This document shows positions 32,080 to 44,985 of a stretch of DNA of 64,000 bases, in pieces. The stretch comes from Zanthoxylum bungeanum (taxonomy: Eukaryota > Streptophyta > Magnoliopsida > Sapindales > Rutaceae), in assembly GCA_019454045.1 (NCBI GenBank), contig SKCR01029084.1, forward strand, positions 1 through 64,000, given 5' to 3'. The position numbers and the translations under genes were made by a program. The first letter of the stretch is position 1. Every line of letters begins with the position of its first letter. The notes under the pieces were generated by a model. It was not told the DNA's origin, searched no databases, and was given only the letters and a program-made list of their open reading frames with translations.

Positions 32080-34185
32080 AACCTTAGCCTCGGCGCAAAA
32101 CCTCTGCAATCCAAACAACCCATCCATACGGCCCATTACCATGCCATAGACGCCCATTAAGCCCATGGACCCATGCCATACACGCCCAAGCCTTCCTAAA
32201 TAAATAAAACCTCATGCAAAACACATGCTAAAATCCCCTCAAATCACCTTCCAATTTAACAACATTGTGAATCCCATCCTCACCAAAATTATGAGATTAT
32301 GTTCCCTAAATAAATTGAGAATATATCTCCCAAATTTGCTTGATTTATTTCCATGATTTGGAGATCTCTTGTCATTATAAAAAAAGAGGCTTGACCAAAC
32401 CCTAGGGAGGCCACATACACACTCGGCAATCATCAAGAGAATCCTAGAAGTCTGTCTTTTCTCTCATCACCAAACACACACAACAAAACAAAAATACCCT
32501 AGCCACTAGAAGAAACAACTACCGAAACAAAATACCTTAGCCACCGGAAGAAACAATCATCGAAACAAATAACAACCAGCCACCAGAAGAAACAACCACC
32601 GAAACACATTAAGCCACTGAAGAAGCCCACCACCGACCAGCAAAGAAACAACAACAAAACACAATAAGCCACTAAAGCAGCCCACCACCGACCTACCAGA
32701 ATCGAGCCCCCTCAATCACCCAAAACCAGCGACAAACCATCCCTTAAACAACTAGAACCGAGCCCCTCAATCACCTAAAACCAGCAACCAAACCAGCCCA
32801 TAAACAACCAGAACCGAGCCCCCTCAATCACCCAAAACCAGCGACCAAATCAACCCCAAAATAGCAACCCCTAAACCGTGAAAACACAGCTCCTAAACAG
32901 TGAAAATAGCAGCCCTTAAACCAGTAAAAATAGTGACCAAAATCGCAAAAACAGCAAGCCAAAAATAGTAAGAAAATAGTGAAAACAATCAGCCAAAACA
33001 GTAAGAAAAACAACCAAAACAACAGCCCAAAATCACCAAAAACAGCAAACAGAAACAACAAACAGCAAACAGCAAGCAGAAAATAGCAAAACAGCGAGTG
33101 AAACAACAAACCAGAAAAATAATAAGCTTTAATCCTTCTGGCGACAGCCTAACGCACTTCCAAGAAAGTAACTTAAAAGGTAAGACCTGAGGACACCCTA
33201 TTTATTTTTATAGTTCCGGACACGGCATGTCTGGCTAGACGTATTTCACGTCGATCCGGGTATGCAAAGTCCTACATTAAAGACGGCCAAATTTCTGGTC
33301 ACATTATTTTTCTTCTTTGGTATTTTATTTTATTTTTTTATCTATTTAGTGTTATTTATCATTTTTATTTTATTCATTCATCATTATTTTATTTCGCATT
33401 TTATTTTGTTATTTATATTTCCATCTATTTATTGTTATTTATTATTTCACATTTATTTTGTTATTTATTTCTTTTTGGGTTATTTTTCTTTTCTATTTAT
33501 TTACTCGTATTTATCGTTATTTTATCGTTTCGCTTTTACTTTTGTTTATGTTTTGATATATTATCTTGCATCTACTTTCATGTCCGTTTACATTACATTA
33601 ATGGACTATGTGTGTTATTATCCCTTGTGGTATATTGGATGGAAACCAAGACGTAAATTCTGTAGCCGAATCCGAATGGACAGTAGTACGGTCTGTACTT
33701 GGGATACAACTCCACGTACCACTTGGAGACACTCATATATGCATAATTAACCCCCTCTTTGTTTGCCATTTATTTATCGACGCTTTTCCCGCTCTAGATT
33801 GATTATTGTTATTTTCGTTATTGTACCTTGTATTCCTTAATTTAATTTGCTTTTATTTATATTAATGTTTATGGGTATGCAAATTTGTGTGTTTATTTGA
33901 ATTATCTTGCATGAACTGCATAAGACTTGGCTATACCATTGTGTGAACCCGTCTATTATAATGGCATAAGTAAGGGACCATTTTGAACCCAACGGTTTGA
34001 GGTCTTTCTTTGCGAGGGGTGAGTGCAATCTTAAATCTTTTCCCAGTACACACTGGGTGGCGACTCCTTTATTCTTCGGTTTAGTCCCCCGCGGGCTACT
34101 CCATACTCTCTACGGGCTGCGAGTCCAACAGTGATGTGTTCGCCGAGCATTATTGGCATAGCGGTAAACCTGCTTCGCTCCTACA
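32080..34185 (+). mobile_element. TAT2 solo LTR, right piece
   Basis: Continues TAT2 after COP3. It holds imperfect 60-bp repeats built on AACCGAGCCCCCTCAATCAC (about 32697-32860), a region where A and C dominate (32480-33120), a T-rich low-complexity stretch (33300-33560), the conserved Tat LTR box (33625-33725) and the conserved 3' segment (33960-34110). Open frames here are products of base bias; the phenylalanine-rich one at 33262-33750 is a translation of the T-rich stretch. Confidence 0.8.
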
Positions 34186-34190
34186 GTCGC

Positions 34191-35549
34191 GACACCGAGC
34201 AGAGCTAATATTCTTCCTCAGATTTACTCTTGAGAGCATCGCGACGCCCATTAGGGAGTCGCGACGCCAAACTTGGGAATATGAATGTGTTTAAAGTGTT
34301 TGAATAACATGTTATATATCCTAAGGTGCATACTTTCGTATTTTTATATGCCTTAGCATGTTTAGCTGCATGATATTCTAGACATAAAATATGATTTTAT
34401 ATGATTTAAGAGTTAAATTGGAATATGATATGCATGAAAACGAATTAATTAGATTAATTGGTTATATAGTTTAAAAATAAAGAATTAAAAGTTTAATACT
34501 TATGGACCTTATGAGTGCATTATTTTTCCTTGGTATATCGGATGGAAACCCGGACATAATTTCCATAGCCGATTCTGAATGGACGGTAATATGGTTTACA
34601 CTCGGAATACAATTTCATGTACCATTGGAATTTATAATGTGCTTAAATCAATAAAATAGTTTGAATACATTTGGTCCATTCGTTGAATTCTAAAATTAGA
34701 AAACATATTAGTGAAATAATATTTTAAGAGTTAAAATAAATTAGGTCATTAAAGCAAACTTGATTTATTTAGTTTAATTAAGTAAAAGGTTATTAGAGAC
34801 TAATCAGAATTAGAGAATAAAATTTTAAGAGTTAAAATTGAATAGATAACTAATAATCCACTAGTATTAATTAGGTTATGTTTTAGTCGTGCATAGTCTA
34901 AATAAATTAGATATTATTGTAATAGAAACCTTAAACTCTAAAATAGTGAGTGGGAGAGGGATATATCACAATATATCCCATGATCTCCATTGTTGTCTGA
35001 AAACGTGAGATTCAAAAGGCGCCTCGAGACTACTTTGTTTTCGTCCCCCTACGGATGGTGTCCATTTTGGATCAATATCAAGTTTGGATTCCAAGAGGAT
35101 AAGAACTCTAGATGTATTTGGTGATTTGACCTACCCTACAGCGGCACTTCACTAGTTAAGTCCAAGAGTTTCGAAACAACATGTTACACTCACAAAGGAA
35201 TGATTAAAATGTTAATCAATAGTCATTGATCAAATAAAATAGTAGTTGATTAATATAGGAATAAGAATTATTTCCAGATATATTAATCAATTGAGATTGT
35301 CTCAATTATTATTTAAACTTTAATAATTGTTATTTATGTTTAAAAAATGTTCTTTTTGTTCTTAATTTTCACATGAATTTATTTTCTGTATATAAACTTA
35401 TGGAAAATGTTTTTTATGTTTCTTTTGATAATAAATTGGTTATTATTAGTATAAATGGATTAATAGTATGCACATGAAACTCTGAGAATAATTTATATAT
35501 TTTAAGGCCGTTAACACATAATTCACTGCTCAATATTGAAATATTTAAG
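34191..35549 (+). other. COP2 interior with probable Tat LTR remnant
   Basis: The first part contains GAGTCGCGACGCC-type motifs that match the motifs left of TAT2, so 12850-13002 and 34191-34900 probably belong to one older insertion in COP2. At about 34536-34640 it carries a diverged copy of the box found in all Tat LTRs (TATCGGATGGAAACCCGG), which suggests that this older insertion is an LTR. From about 34930 to 35549 the sequence is non-coding and may be COP2's own leader. The edges of the older insertion cannot be fixed by eye. Confidence 0.4.
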
Positions 35550-36661
35550 GTTGAAAAATCTAAAGCAAAATGACAAAAGATTTCTCACAATGACACATAT
35601 ATGTGGCATCTTAGACTTGGATATATTAACCTTGATCGGATAAATAGATTAATAAATAACAGAGTTTTAAAACAGTTAAAACTTGGTACTTTACCAATAT
35701 GCGAATCTTGTCTAGAAGATAAAATGACTAAGATACCTTTTACTGGAAAAGGTATAAGAGCTAATCAACCACTTGAGTTAATACATTCAGACGTTTGCGG
35801 ATCAAAGAATGTAAAAGCCTAAGGTGGTTATGAATATTTAGTCATATTTATTGATGATTATTCAAGATATGGGTATGTTTACCTAATGCAACACAAGTCA
35901 TATACTTTTTAAAAGTTCAAACAATATCATGCTGAGGTTGAGAACCAATTAGGTAAGACTATCAAAATTATACGATCGGATCGTGGAAGAGAATACCTTG
36001 ATAGAGATTTCTATGAATTCTTATTTGAGCATGGGATAGTATCCCAACTAACAACATCTGGAACACCACAGTAAAATGGTATTGCAGAAAGGAGAAATTG
36101 GACCCTACTAGACATGATGAGATCAATGTTTAGTTACATTACACTACCTAGTTCATTCAGGGGGTATGCATTGCAAACAACAATGTATATCCTATATGTA
36201 ATTCCATCTAAGTCTGTTTCTAAGACTCCCTTAGAGTCGTGGAATGGTCGTAAAGCTAGTTTGTGACATTTCCACATATAGGGGTGTCCAGCACATGTGC
36301 TAAATAACAATACTATAAATTTGGAGCCACGTTCACATGTGTGCCTATTTGTAGGCTATCTTAAGGAAACTAGAGGTGGTTTCTTTTATAGTCCGGAAGA
36401 TAACAAATTATTTGTGCCGAAAAATACTACATTTCTTGAGGAGGACTATATGAGAGTGTTCAAACCTCGAAGTAAAGTGTTACTTGAGGAGTTACTTACT
36501 GGTTTGACCAGCACACCATCGTCAACTATCGACAGAAACATAACACCTTCAATATCTCAGCGTTTGATGTAAGTTTATCAGAATGATCTACTATCTAGAT
36601 GTAGTGGGAGGGTTGTACGACAACCTGAACGCTATCTAGGAAATGGAGAGGCACAAGTTGT
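35550..36661 (+). pseudogene. COP2 integrase
   Basis: A single frame with stops: the zinc-finger part WHLRLGYINLDRIN (second His changed to Tyr) and LPICESCLEDKMTK, then the core with HSDVCG, YLVIFIDDYSRYGYVYLM, IRSDRGREYLDRDF and NGIAERRN, and later CLFVGYLKETRGGFF. Stops fall after NVKA (35820), after the expected SYTF, before NGIAERRN, and twice near ASLWHFHI. The end of the frame, VVRQPERYLGNGEAQ, is cut by the COP5 LTR at 36662 and the RT portion resumes at 39033. This integrase would have inserted the element's cDNA. Confidence 0.9.
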
Positions 36662-39027
36662 TGTTAAGGTTGGTGCTCGGAGCTCCAATCTTCTTATGTA
36701 TTTCCCTGTAAATACTTATGTAACATTTTATTATGAATAAAATAAACAGTTTCTATTATATAACATCTCTTTATATATGGTAAAGATGTAATTGACCTTA
36801 GAACGATTAGTTATGATACTGTTACAAAAGCGTCGCAACTGACATTGAGTTGTATCATGACATTGTCATTCTTAAACAGTTCCTAGTCAAGGTTTACACT
36901 ATTTGGTCAGTATAGTAAATCCGTTGAGATCGGCACATGTCGTATACAGGAATCTTGGATTCAAATGGTTTCTCAATGAACCATGAGTCTTGGAGACTCG
37001 TATAGACTTGTAGGTGTTTATAGCGAGTAAACAGTGAACGACTCACCGAAGATTCTTAATAGATGCTAAACCAATGTCAATAAGAATCTTCTCGGGTTGA
37101 GTAGCATAATGATTCTTTAACTTGAGATACCATTGTGGATATATGAGATATCATCCATATTTTGATGGTAGTCACGTCACCGATCTATTAAGATCAGACA
37201 TCCGCATGTTCGTTGGGTGTGGACTGATCTTCATGATATCTTGTGTGTGTCAAGATAGAATCTGTTAGTTCTGTGTACTGATGGATTCTATCTGTTAAAT
37301 CCATGGGCCCGTGGTACACTGTAGAAGCGAGTTCTAAGTGTTATTAAAATATTGCTAATAGAAACATCGATGTGATTATATCTATAGAGATTTGACGTTT
37401 ATATCTATATCTTTGGAATAATTCGGATGCCTATGACGGAGGGATTATACGTATGCAATGACCTCGACATGTATGGTTCAGTGAGTTTATACATGTTGTC
37501 ATAATTTACGGGTGGGTAGATTATGGACATGAAATTAGATTTCGTGACGGATATGCCTGAACCTATAGAGTCTCACTAATGAAATATACTCATAAGGCAC
37601 TAGGGAAACTTTATGAATAATATTGATATTTATAAATCGTTTAACGGTTAAACGAAAGATACATACGAAGGGACCTAATGGTCATTTCATAATTAATCTG
37701 TATTTGTATTTAGTGTATGATTTTATTAACTACACATTAATTAAATGTCAGATTGTGATATTTGACATACATATAATTAATATATGTATTTGGATTATTT
37801 AAAGTAAATATACATATATTTAAAATATTTGTATTTAAATAAATATTTAATTATTTAATTTCTAAATAATTAAAGTAATTAAAAATATAAATATCTTATG
37901 TTATGATTAAGTTAGGAAATGGCTTAATTTGATTAGTTTGACTTGTTGTAATACATTAAATGTTGTAGTGATCAATTACAACAAGTAACTAAAGCTTATT
38001 AAATTGAAACAAAAATAAAATATCTAGATATTTTACTTCTCAAAATTCGGCCAAGGGCAATGGAGTATATATTGTTTTTGTTTCATTTTCTTTCATTAGG
38101 TCAAGTTACCAAATATTATTACAAAGAAAGTTTGAGAGAAAAGTTGAAGAACAAAGGAAAACCTTGAGCAGAAGTTGGAATTTTGTAAGTTTTTCTAACT
38201 TTCTTAACCTAGAAAATTATTTCTATGATTCTTGGCTTCAACATATGTTGTTTGGAATTTTCTCTACTCTTTAAGCATGTAATAAAATGGTTGGAAACTT
38301 GAATGAAAGATGCTAGCATGTACGTTAATTAAAGTAAGCTTATAAATGGTTATTAAGCTCTCTTTTGGTTATTTGATCATCATGTTGTCATTCTAGAGTT
38401 GTTAGGCCACTCATTGATGACCTAGAATTGTTCTTGAGTTATTTCAAAGTGGTGAGATGTGTTTTGTGTTGTAGAGACTTGATTGAAATTGGATTTGTTT
38501 AATTTGGTGTAATTTGTTCAATTGATGAATTTGTAAAATTAGGGTTTATACTATTTTCAAATTTGGGGCTTTTCATATATGTATTTTGGAATGATGTATA
38601 TATGATGTACATTTAATTTGGTGTTGATTGGATTTGATCTTGACTTGTTTTGAATAAGATTAGACTAAAATGCACAAGTTGGAAACCTTGGAGGGCTTCT
38701 CGGCAATTTTGTTTTTTGTGGCTTTTAAGTTGCAATTTGTATTTTGATGTATTGAATATGTATAAATAATTTTGGGATTCATTTGGAATCACTTAAATTT
38801 GTATTTGACAAATTATGACTAAAATGATCAAAATATAAACTATTTAGGGTCTCTCGGTAATTAATGAAAAATATGATTTTTGGGTAAAAATTTCAGTTTT
38901 TAAGTATTGAGTAATTAGAATAAATAAGTTTATTTTAATTACCCAAGAAAAATTATTGAAATCGGAAAATTTTGATTTTCCAAGTTCTACTGCGTTTACC
39001 CGGACTTGCCCCTAAAAACCCCCAACA
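36662..39027 (+). mobile_element. Copia-type solo LTR COP5
   Basis: A 2,366-bp segment starting TGTTAAGGTTGGTGCTCGG and ending CCCCCAACA splits COP2 precisely between GNGEAQVVV and the RT lead-in. Flanks are GTTGT (36657-36661) and ATTGT (39028-39032), a duplication with one mismatch. No interior, primer site or second LTR is present. Parts around 37800-38060 resemble the COP1 LTR read on its own strand, which supports the plus orientation and a copia origin. I found no gene inside. Confidence 0.72.
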
Positions 39028-39032
39028 ATTGT

Positions 39033-40610
39033 TGCATATAGTGATGGTGTAGATGATCCATTGACCTATCATTGTGCAATGGATGATTCTGATAAAGATG
39101 AATAACTCAAAGCCTTGAACCTCGAGATGGATTCTATGTACTCTAACGCAGTATGGAAACTTGTAGACCAACCTGATGGAGTAAAACCCATAGTTTGCAA
39201 GTGGATCAACAAGAGAAAAAAGAAGTAGATGGGAAGGTACAAACCTTCAAGGCTATACTAGTGGCCAAGGGTTATACCCAGAAAGAGTGAGTCGACTATG
39301 AGGAGACTTTCTCCCTAGTAGCCATGCTTAAATCCATTAGCATTCTTTTTTCCATTGACACATATTATGACTATAAGATTTGGAAAATGGAAGTCAAGAC
39401 TGCATTCTTGAATGACAATCTTGATGAGAGTATCTATATAGTACAACCAGAGGGCTTCATGACACAAGGTCAAGAGCAAAAAGTTTGCAAGCTGCAATGG
39501 TCCATTTATGGACCTAAGCAAGCATCTCGATCTTGGAACATAAGATTTGATACTACGATCAAGTCTTATAATTTTGAGTAGAACGTCGAGGAGCCCTGTG
39601 TTTACAAGCGCATCATTCATGATAAGTTGTTTTTTTTTTCTCATTTTTACATCGATGATATTTTACTCATATGGAATGATGTAAAGATATTATCAGACGT
39701 GAAAATATGGCTAGCTAATCAATTCCAAATGAAAGAATTGGGAGAGGCCAGTTATGACTTGGGATCCAGATTACTCAGGATCGCAAGAGACAACTGTTAG
39801 CAATGTCTCAAGCATCATATATCGACAAGATCCTTGTGAGATTTGGCATGCAAAATTCCAAGAAATGTAATTTGTCTTTCAGACATGGAATTCATTTGTC
39901 AAATGAACAGTCACCTAAGACACCCAAGCAGTTGAGGAAATGAGACATATCACATATGCCTCAGCGGTTATGTTATGTTATGTATAAGACTGGACATCTG
40001 CTTTGCAGTGGGAGTAGTCAATATGTTTCAATCCAACCTAGGATTGGATCATTGGGTGGCTGTGAAATATATTCTCAAGTATCTTAAGAGAACGAGAAGT
40101 TATATGCTTGTATATTTTGGTAAGGATATGATCCTCAGGGTTATACTGACTCTCATTTTTTTCAGACAGATGTCGATTCTAGGAAATCAACATCTGGATC
40201 AGTGTTCACCCTAGATGGTGGGGCCATTATGTGGAGGAGCATTAAACAATCTTGTATTGATGATTCCACCATGGAGACTGAATATGTAGCAGCTTGTGAA
40301 GCAGCTAAGGAAGTAGTTTGGCTCCGGAAGTTCTTCGGAGATCTGAAAGTTATTCCAGATATGGATAAACCATAATTTATTGCGATAATAGTGGTGCACA
40401 AATTCCAAGGAAATAATAAGCCACAAGAGGGGAAACATATAGAGAGAAAATATCATTTCATTATGGAGATATTGCAGAGAATAGACGTTTATGTCAAGCA
40501 GATAGCATCCGCAGAAACCTGGCTGATCCGTTTACAAATACCTTATCGACTAAAGTTTTTGAAGGTCACCTAAAGGGTTTAGGATTACATGACATGTCTC
40601 ATTTTCTCTA
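39033..40610 (+). pseudogene. COP2 reverse transcriptase and RNase H
   Basis: Traces in order: LEMDSMYSNAVWKLVDQPDG, SISILFSIDTYYDYKIWKME with VKTAFLNDNLDESIYIVQPE, WSIYGPKQASRSWNIRF, then FYIDDILLIWND (catalytic motif YIDD in place of YVDD). RNase H follows with IRLDICFAVGVVNMFQS, KYILKYLKRTRSYMLVY, GGAIMWRSIKQSCIDDSTME and TEYVAACEAAKEVVWLRKFF. The reading frame changes at least four times, once in a run of ten Ts near 39630, and many stops are present. The pol tail GLHDMSHFL lies about 30 bp before the polypurine tract. Confidence 0.9.
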
Positions 40611-40614
40611 GTCT

Positions 40615-40625
40615 AAGTGAGAGAT
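40615..40625 (+). other. Polypurine tract of COP2
   Basis: AAGTGAGAGAT directly before the 3' LTR, a variant of the usual copia AAGTGGGAGAT. Confidence 0.85.
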
Positions 40626-41251
40626 TGTTGGGATTTATGCCCTAGAGCTTCATTTATTGTAAACTGAATTGTTTATTGAAATAAAAGATTAATTATTCAT
40701 TTATAAAAATTGTTTAATTGAAATCGCATATTGTAAATTATCTTGTTTACCCTTGATTACTCACGTGCTTTCAGAACTTAGTGTATGAGTGTCATATACA
40801 AGAGGATTTAAGTTTGAAGTTAGCAATATAAAACAATCCATTAAGAGTAAGAAAAATAGGTAATTTGTTTGTGGTTTATCTATAGTTGCGGTCCATTCTA
40901 TACTTATATAATGATTTTGATTCGGGATCGTTCATGTGTGACATGAGAATAGAGGCACTTTTTATGATGTGATTATATATGACTGGATCCAGATAGAAAT
41001 GAATATTTATAATATCCATTAAACATATAAATTCATTTTATCTACTGAATGGTCATAAATGGATTGATCTTAACCCTGAGTGTACTAGAACTCATGTATG
41101 GCAGGTTATGTCATTTGATTTACTAATGTGAGGTTGGTATAACAGTCCCGACCAATAACTACATATTTTGGGGATATGGTTTGGTACGTAGCTGGGAATG
41201 TTTTACACAGAAATGGAATTCACTGCTTCTTACGATAAGTAGAAGAGTATC
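40626..41251 (+). mobile_element. COP2 3' LTR, first part
   Basis: Begins TGTTGGGATTTATGCCCTAG and follows the 5' LTR (10345 onwards) for about 625 bp, then stops at GAGTATC where the TAT3 LTR starts at 41252. The remainder of this LTR must lie beyond the window's right end, after TAT3 and UNK1. The bases GTATC (41247-41251) are the expected left target duplication of TAT3. Confidence 0.9.
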
Positions 41252-41814
41252 TGTGGGAACACAGAAACTGGGCGACGCATGCTATTACGGGCTCGCGGCC
41301 CGGTTGGGAGTACTGAGTAGCCCGCGGGGGACTAAGCAGGAGAATGATAGAGTCGCCACCCGGTGTGAACCGGGATAAAGATTTAAGGCCACACTCACCC
41401 CTCGCAAGGGAAGACCTCAAACCATTGGGTTCGGAATGGTCCCTTACTTATGCCACTTGTAATAGAATGATTTGTGCAATAATTCAACCAAGCCTAAGCA
41501 ACATTTATTTCCAAGGATAATTTACTCATAAGTTCGCATGCATAAGTACAAGCCTCATATCTAAGTTGGCATATAACCTATGTCTGAATTTGCATACAAC
41601 TTATTTGCATATAATCTATGTCCAAATTTGCATACATGATGATAAATACGGCTAGCATACAATGTCATAAGCAGGTTATACTCATACATATGGGGAATAC
41701 AGATATATGGAAATTGCACAATCATGCGTAATAAAGAGAAGCAATCAGGTTCGTAATACAAAGGGCTAACTAATAGGGGCAATTACGCATAAAATATGAT
41801 GAAAATGACTCAGT

Positions 41815-42180
41815 TCAGTGTGTGTGCGTTCGTGTAGCGTTCGTAAACGCGTTCGAACAGTAAACATAAGGTTCGCGTTCGTGTAGCGTTTGAGAATGCG
41901 TTCGAACGGGACCAGACCTGATACATGATAAAAAAAGAAAATACGTGCGCGTTCGTGTAGCGTTTGTAAAACGCGTTTGAACTGTAAACAGAAGGTTCGC
42001 ATTCGTGTGGCGTTTGAGTACGCGTTCGAACAGGACCAGACCTGATGCATGATAAAACTAAGAAAATACGTGCGTGTTCGAGTAGCGTCTGAAAATGCAT
42101 TCGAACGGTAAACAGAAGGTTTGCGTTCGTATAGAGTTCGAGAATGCTTTCGAACGGAACCGGACCTGATGCATGCAACA
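41815..42180 (-). repeat. 120-bp repeats with TTCGAACG palindromes in TAT3 LTR
   Basis: Three imperfect units; each contains two copies of CGTTCGAAC plus GGACCAGACCTGATGCATGA. The same unit forms arrays in both TAT4 LTRs. Confidence 0.85.
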
Positions 42181-42267
42181 CATACACAGAAAATAAAATC
42201 TACAATGTAGGACCTCACGTGTCCGGTTGAACTTATTCCCATCTAATCATATGTACCTCGCCCGGCG

Positions 42268-42720
42268 CTGCAAATCATCGTGGTAAAGGATTTTAACCCC
42301 TCGAAATAGAGGACCTTTAATCCGACATACTAAGCCCATGCGCTAATAACACAATGCATATAAGAAATAAAGACAACAATATCGGACTTCCTATACCCGA
42401 TTGAACACATCTCACATTCAACCGAATATACATCATCCGGCACGGCAAAGCATCGTGGTAAAGGATTTTAACCCCTCGAAACAAAGAACTTTTAATCGCA
42501 CTTACTAAGCCCATGCGCTAATAACACAATGCATATAAGAGATAAAAAGAAACAACAATATCGGACTTCGTATACCAGATTGAACATATCTCACATTCAA
42601 CAAATATACATCGTTTGGCGCGGCCAAGCATCGTGGTAAAGGATTTTAACCCCTCGAAATAGAGGACCTTTAATCGCACTTACTAAGCCCATGCGTTTTA
42701 CCTCATCATTACTCAAACAA
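42268..42720 (-). repeat. 160-bp tandem repeats in TAT3 LTR
   Basis: Three units with the shared text CATCGTGGTAAAGGATTTTA, ACCCCTCGAAA and TACTAAGCCCATGCG. On the minus strand they correspond to the units of 175 bp in the TAT4 LTRs (CATGGGCTTAGTAAGTGC). Confidence 0.88.
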
Positions 42721-43994
42721 ATAACATGCAGAATTTAAATAGCGGATAATAAACGAATCAAAACAACATAAAACAAAATATGCGCCGTTTGCTCAAGTGG
42801 TACGTGGAGTTGTATCCCAAGTACAGACCGTACTACCGTCCATTCGGATTCGGCTACGGAATTTATGTCTGGGTTTCCATCCTATATACCATAAGAGGCG
42901 ACACATTTTCCATTTTATTCAAAACCACAACATGCATCCATGAACGACTCTCATACGAAATAAATAACTAAAACAATTAAAAGATGAATAAAAAATGAAT
43001 ACAAAAAGTGCCCTCAGGTCTAACCTTTTATGTCAACTTTCGGATGTACCGTACACGGTCGTCGGAAGGGTGGATGCTCCGTAACTCCTCTGGTTCACTG
43101 GTTCAACGTTTCCCTTTGCCGCTTCGCTGTTCAAGCTGTTGTTTTCCCTCCATTTCGCTGCTGTTTTGCTGCTATATTTTGGTCACTGTGTTTGGTGTTT
43201 TAGGCCACTGTTTTGGGGTATTTGGGCTGTTGTTTTGGTGATGTTAAGGGTTGATGTTTGGTGATGTTAAGGGCTGCTGTTTTGGTGGTGTTAAGGGCTG
43301 TATGGGGTTATTATTTTCGGTGGTTTATGGGGATTTCTTTTGTGAGTGAGCTAGGGTGTTAATGCCTTGCAGAATTTTTGAGGTTTGTATGAATGTGCTA
43401 GCCCCTTGGATGTGTGGTGGTGGCTTTTTTTTATAGGCAAAGGCTATGGTTAAATCTTGTTGGAGAAGGAATGAGAGATCATGTAATAAAGGTGAGATAT
43501 TTTTAGTGTTATACAAGGAAAATAAAAGATTGATTGGAGACAAGATTTGGCTAGATTGGGATGTGATTTATTTTGTTTAGGTAAGTGGATTTGTTATTTT
43601 AGTAGGTGATTATTTTATATTTGGTATGTGATTTTTATATTTGCTTTAATTTCACCATGTGTTAAATATGCATTTATTTAATTTGGATGTGTTTTATGGG
43701 GTTTCGTGGGCTAATTGGGCTTGGGTGTGAGGCTAGCAGCAAAACCAGAAATACTGACACCGTTCGAACGCCGATTCGAATGCTACACGAACGCTCGTAA
43801 TCTGCTTGATGTTCAAACGAGGTAACGAACGCAGCACGAACGAAAACAGTGAACTTGTGAAATGAATCTGATGACATACTTTTTCTGAATTTCCTATTCT
43901 AGAGTCCGTATCCCGCGACTTCCGTGACTTAAAAGGTAGTGTCTCCAAATGAGACTCATCATAGGGACTTATATGCAAAAATGCAGTGCCTACA

Positions 43995-44008
43995 GTCGCC
44001 CCCACTTT
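43995..44008 (-). other. Polypurine tract of TAT3
   Basis: GTCGCCCCCACTTT on the plus strand, complement of AAAGTGGGGGCGAC, next to the 3' LTR and identical to the TAT4 tract. Confidence 0.85.
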
Positions 44009-44067
44009 GATGGGACGTGTGTAACGTGTAACAGTGACAATCCTATCAAAGTTATGCAATGCATTTT

Positions 44068-44076
44068 TACTTACCT
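44068..44076 (-). promoter_or_regulatory. Splice-donor-like site of TAT3
   Basis: ACTTACCTG on the plus strand, i.e. CAG/GTAAGT on the element strand, at the same place as in TAT1 and TAT4. Function as a splice site is inferred. Confidence 0.4.
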
Positions 44077-44139
44077 GGCTCGCAAGCTGCCACTTGACTT
44101 GCCATGTGTTGAGTTAAGTTGATTTGGTGGTGAGGTGTT

Positions 44140-44720
44140 GCGACCCCTGGTTCATCCCGAACCGTGGCTGTGATGTGGTCCATTCCCAAACCGTTACCGT
44201 GAGGTGTCCATTCCCGAACCATTACTGTGAGGTGTTCTATTCCCGAACCGTTACTGTGATGTGGTCCATTCCAGAACCATTACTGTAATGTGGTCCATTC
44301 TAGAATCGGTACTGTAAAGTGGTCCATTCCCGAACCGTTACTGTGATGTGGTCCATTCCAGAACCGTTACTGTGATGTGGTCCATTCCCGAACCGTGCTA
44401 TATTCTCGGAGTGCCATTCCCGGCTTGTTCATTCCTGAACTGTGTTCTATTCCTGGAGTGCCATTCGCGGCTTGTTCATTCGCGAACTGTGCCCCATTCT
44501 AGGATTGCCATTCTCGGCTTGTTCATTCTCGAACCTTGCTCCATTCTTGGATTGCCATTCTCGGCTTGTTTATTCTCGAACCTTGCTCCATTCTTGGATT
44601 TGCCATTCTCGGCTTGTTAATTTTCGAACTCTGCTCCATTCTTGGATTACCATTTTCAGCTTGTTCATTCTCGAACTCTGTTCAATTCTCAGAGTGCCAT
44701 TCCCGGCAAGACTGATACTG
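44140..44720 (-). repeat. Tandem repeats in TAT3 3' untranslated region
   Basis: Two adjoining arrays. At 44160-44400 units of about 35 bp contain GTGGTCCATTCCCGAACCG; at 44400-44710 units of about 50-60 bp contain CGGCTTGTTCATTC and GCTCCATTCTTGGATT. The unit sequence differs from those of TAT1 and TAT4 although the position is the same. Open frames over the arrays are repeat artefacts. Confidence 0.85.
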
Positions 44721-44871
44721 ATAATGATGTGGGCCTCGCCCCTAGAGTGCCATACCTGTATGCATGCAAATATGTTACGTGTATGCATGCATGCATGCAT
44801 GAATGAATTTTCTATTCTGTTGGGTTAGGTCTTTTGCCAGTCCTCCTGGTGATCGCTCGGCCTTTTCTTCC

Positions 44872-44985
44872 TTAGGCGAAATACTGCTCCAATCTATCCA
44901 TATTGATCGGCTTGGTGAACTCGTTCCCTTCCAAATCTGACAGTCTCACTGCCCCTATTTCCCACTTTCTGAATGGCTACCTTAT
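44872..44985 (-). pseudogene. Tail of TAT3 pol (integrase end)
   Basis: The minus strand encodes VRLSDLEGNEFTKPINMDRL and ends EQYFA with a TAA at 44872-44874, matching the end of pol in TAT4 and TAT1. A single-base insertion just upstream, in the equivalent of VGNGA, shifts the frame. Nothing else of pol is recognisable between here and the TAT4 insertion at 45188; that stretch (44986-45188) is non-coding and includes a direct repeat with AACGTCTTTATT and CAATGTCTTTATT. Confidence 0.85.

Larger units (their letters stand above)
13008..34185 (+). mobile_element. Tat solo LTR TAT2, split by COP3
   Basis: The two pieces, 13008-13187 and 32080-34185, form a single LTR of about 2.3 kb that begins TGTAGGCATTG and ends CTCCTACA with a perfect 5-bp duplication GTCGC. 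The left piece shows the start conserved with TAT4 (CCCAATGATGAGCCTC, GGAGGCACTA-like). The right piece has the conserved Tat LTR box (about 33625-33725) and the 3' segment with AAGGGACCATTTTGAACCCA and GGTTTAGTCCCCCGCGGGC. No interior or second LTR is present, so it is a solo LTR, presumably left by LTR-LTR recombination before COP3 inserted. Confidence 0.82.
41252..43994 (-). mobile_element. TAT3 3' LTR
   Basis: From TGTGGGAACACAG to GTGCCTACA on the plus strand (2,743 bp); in element orientation it starts TGTAGGCACTGCA and ends with TGTTCCCACA. It contains, from left to right, the conserved 3' segment (41270-41460), about three units of a 120-bp repeat with TTCGAACG palindromes (41815-42180), three units of a 160-bp repeat (42268-42720) and the conserved Tat LTR box (about 42800-42900). 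Open frames in it come from the repeats. Confidence 0.9.

Noticed and set aside
33262..33750. 162-codon hydrophobic open frame resembling a membrane protein
   Set aside because: It reads through T-rich low-complexity sequence of the TAT2 LTR, then through the conserved LTR box; phenylalanine and isoleucine content reflects base bias.
41766..42242. Two overlapping open frames on the minus strand
   Set aside because: They translate the 120-bp TTCGAACG repeats of the TAT3 LTR in different frames with repeated Thr-Asn-Ala phrases.
41815..42720. Regularly spaced repeats as a CRISPR-like array
   Set aside because: Units of 120-160 bp with no unique spacers, inside an LTR of a eukaryotic retroelement.
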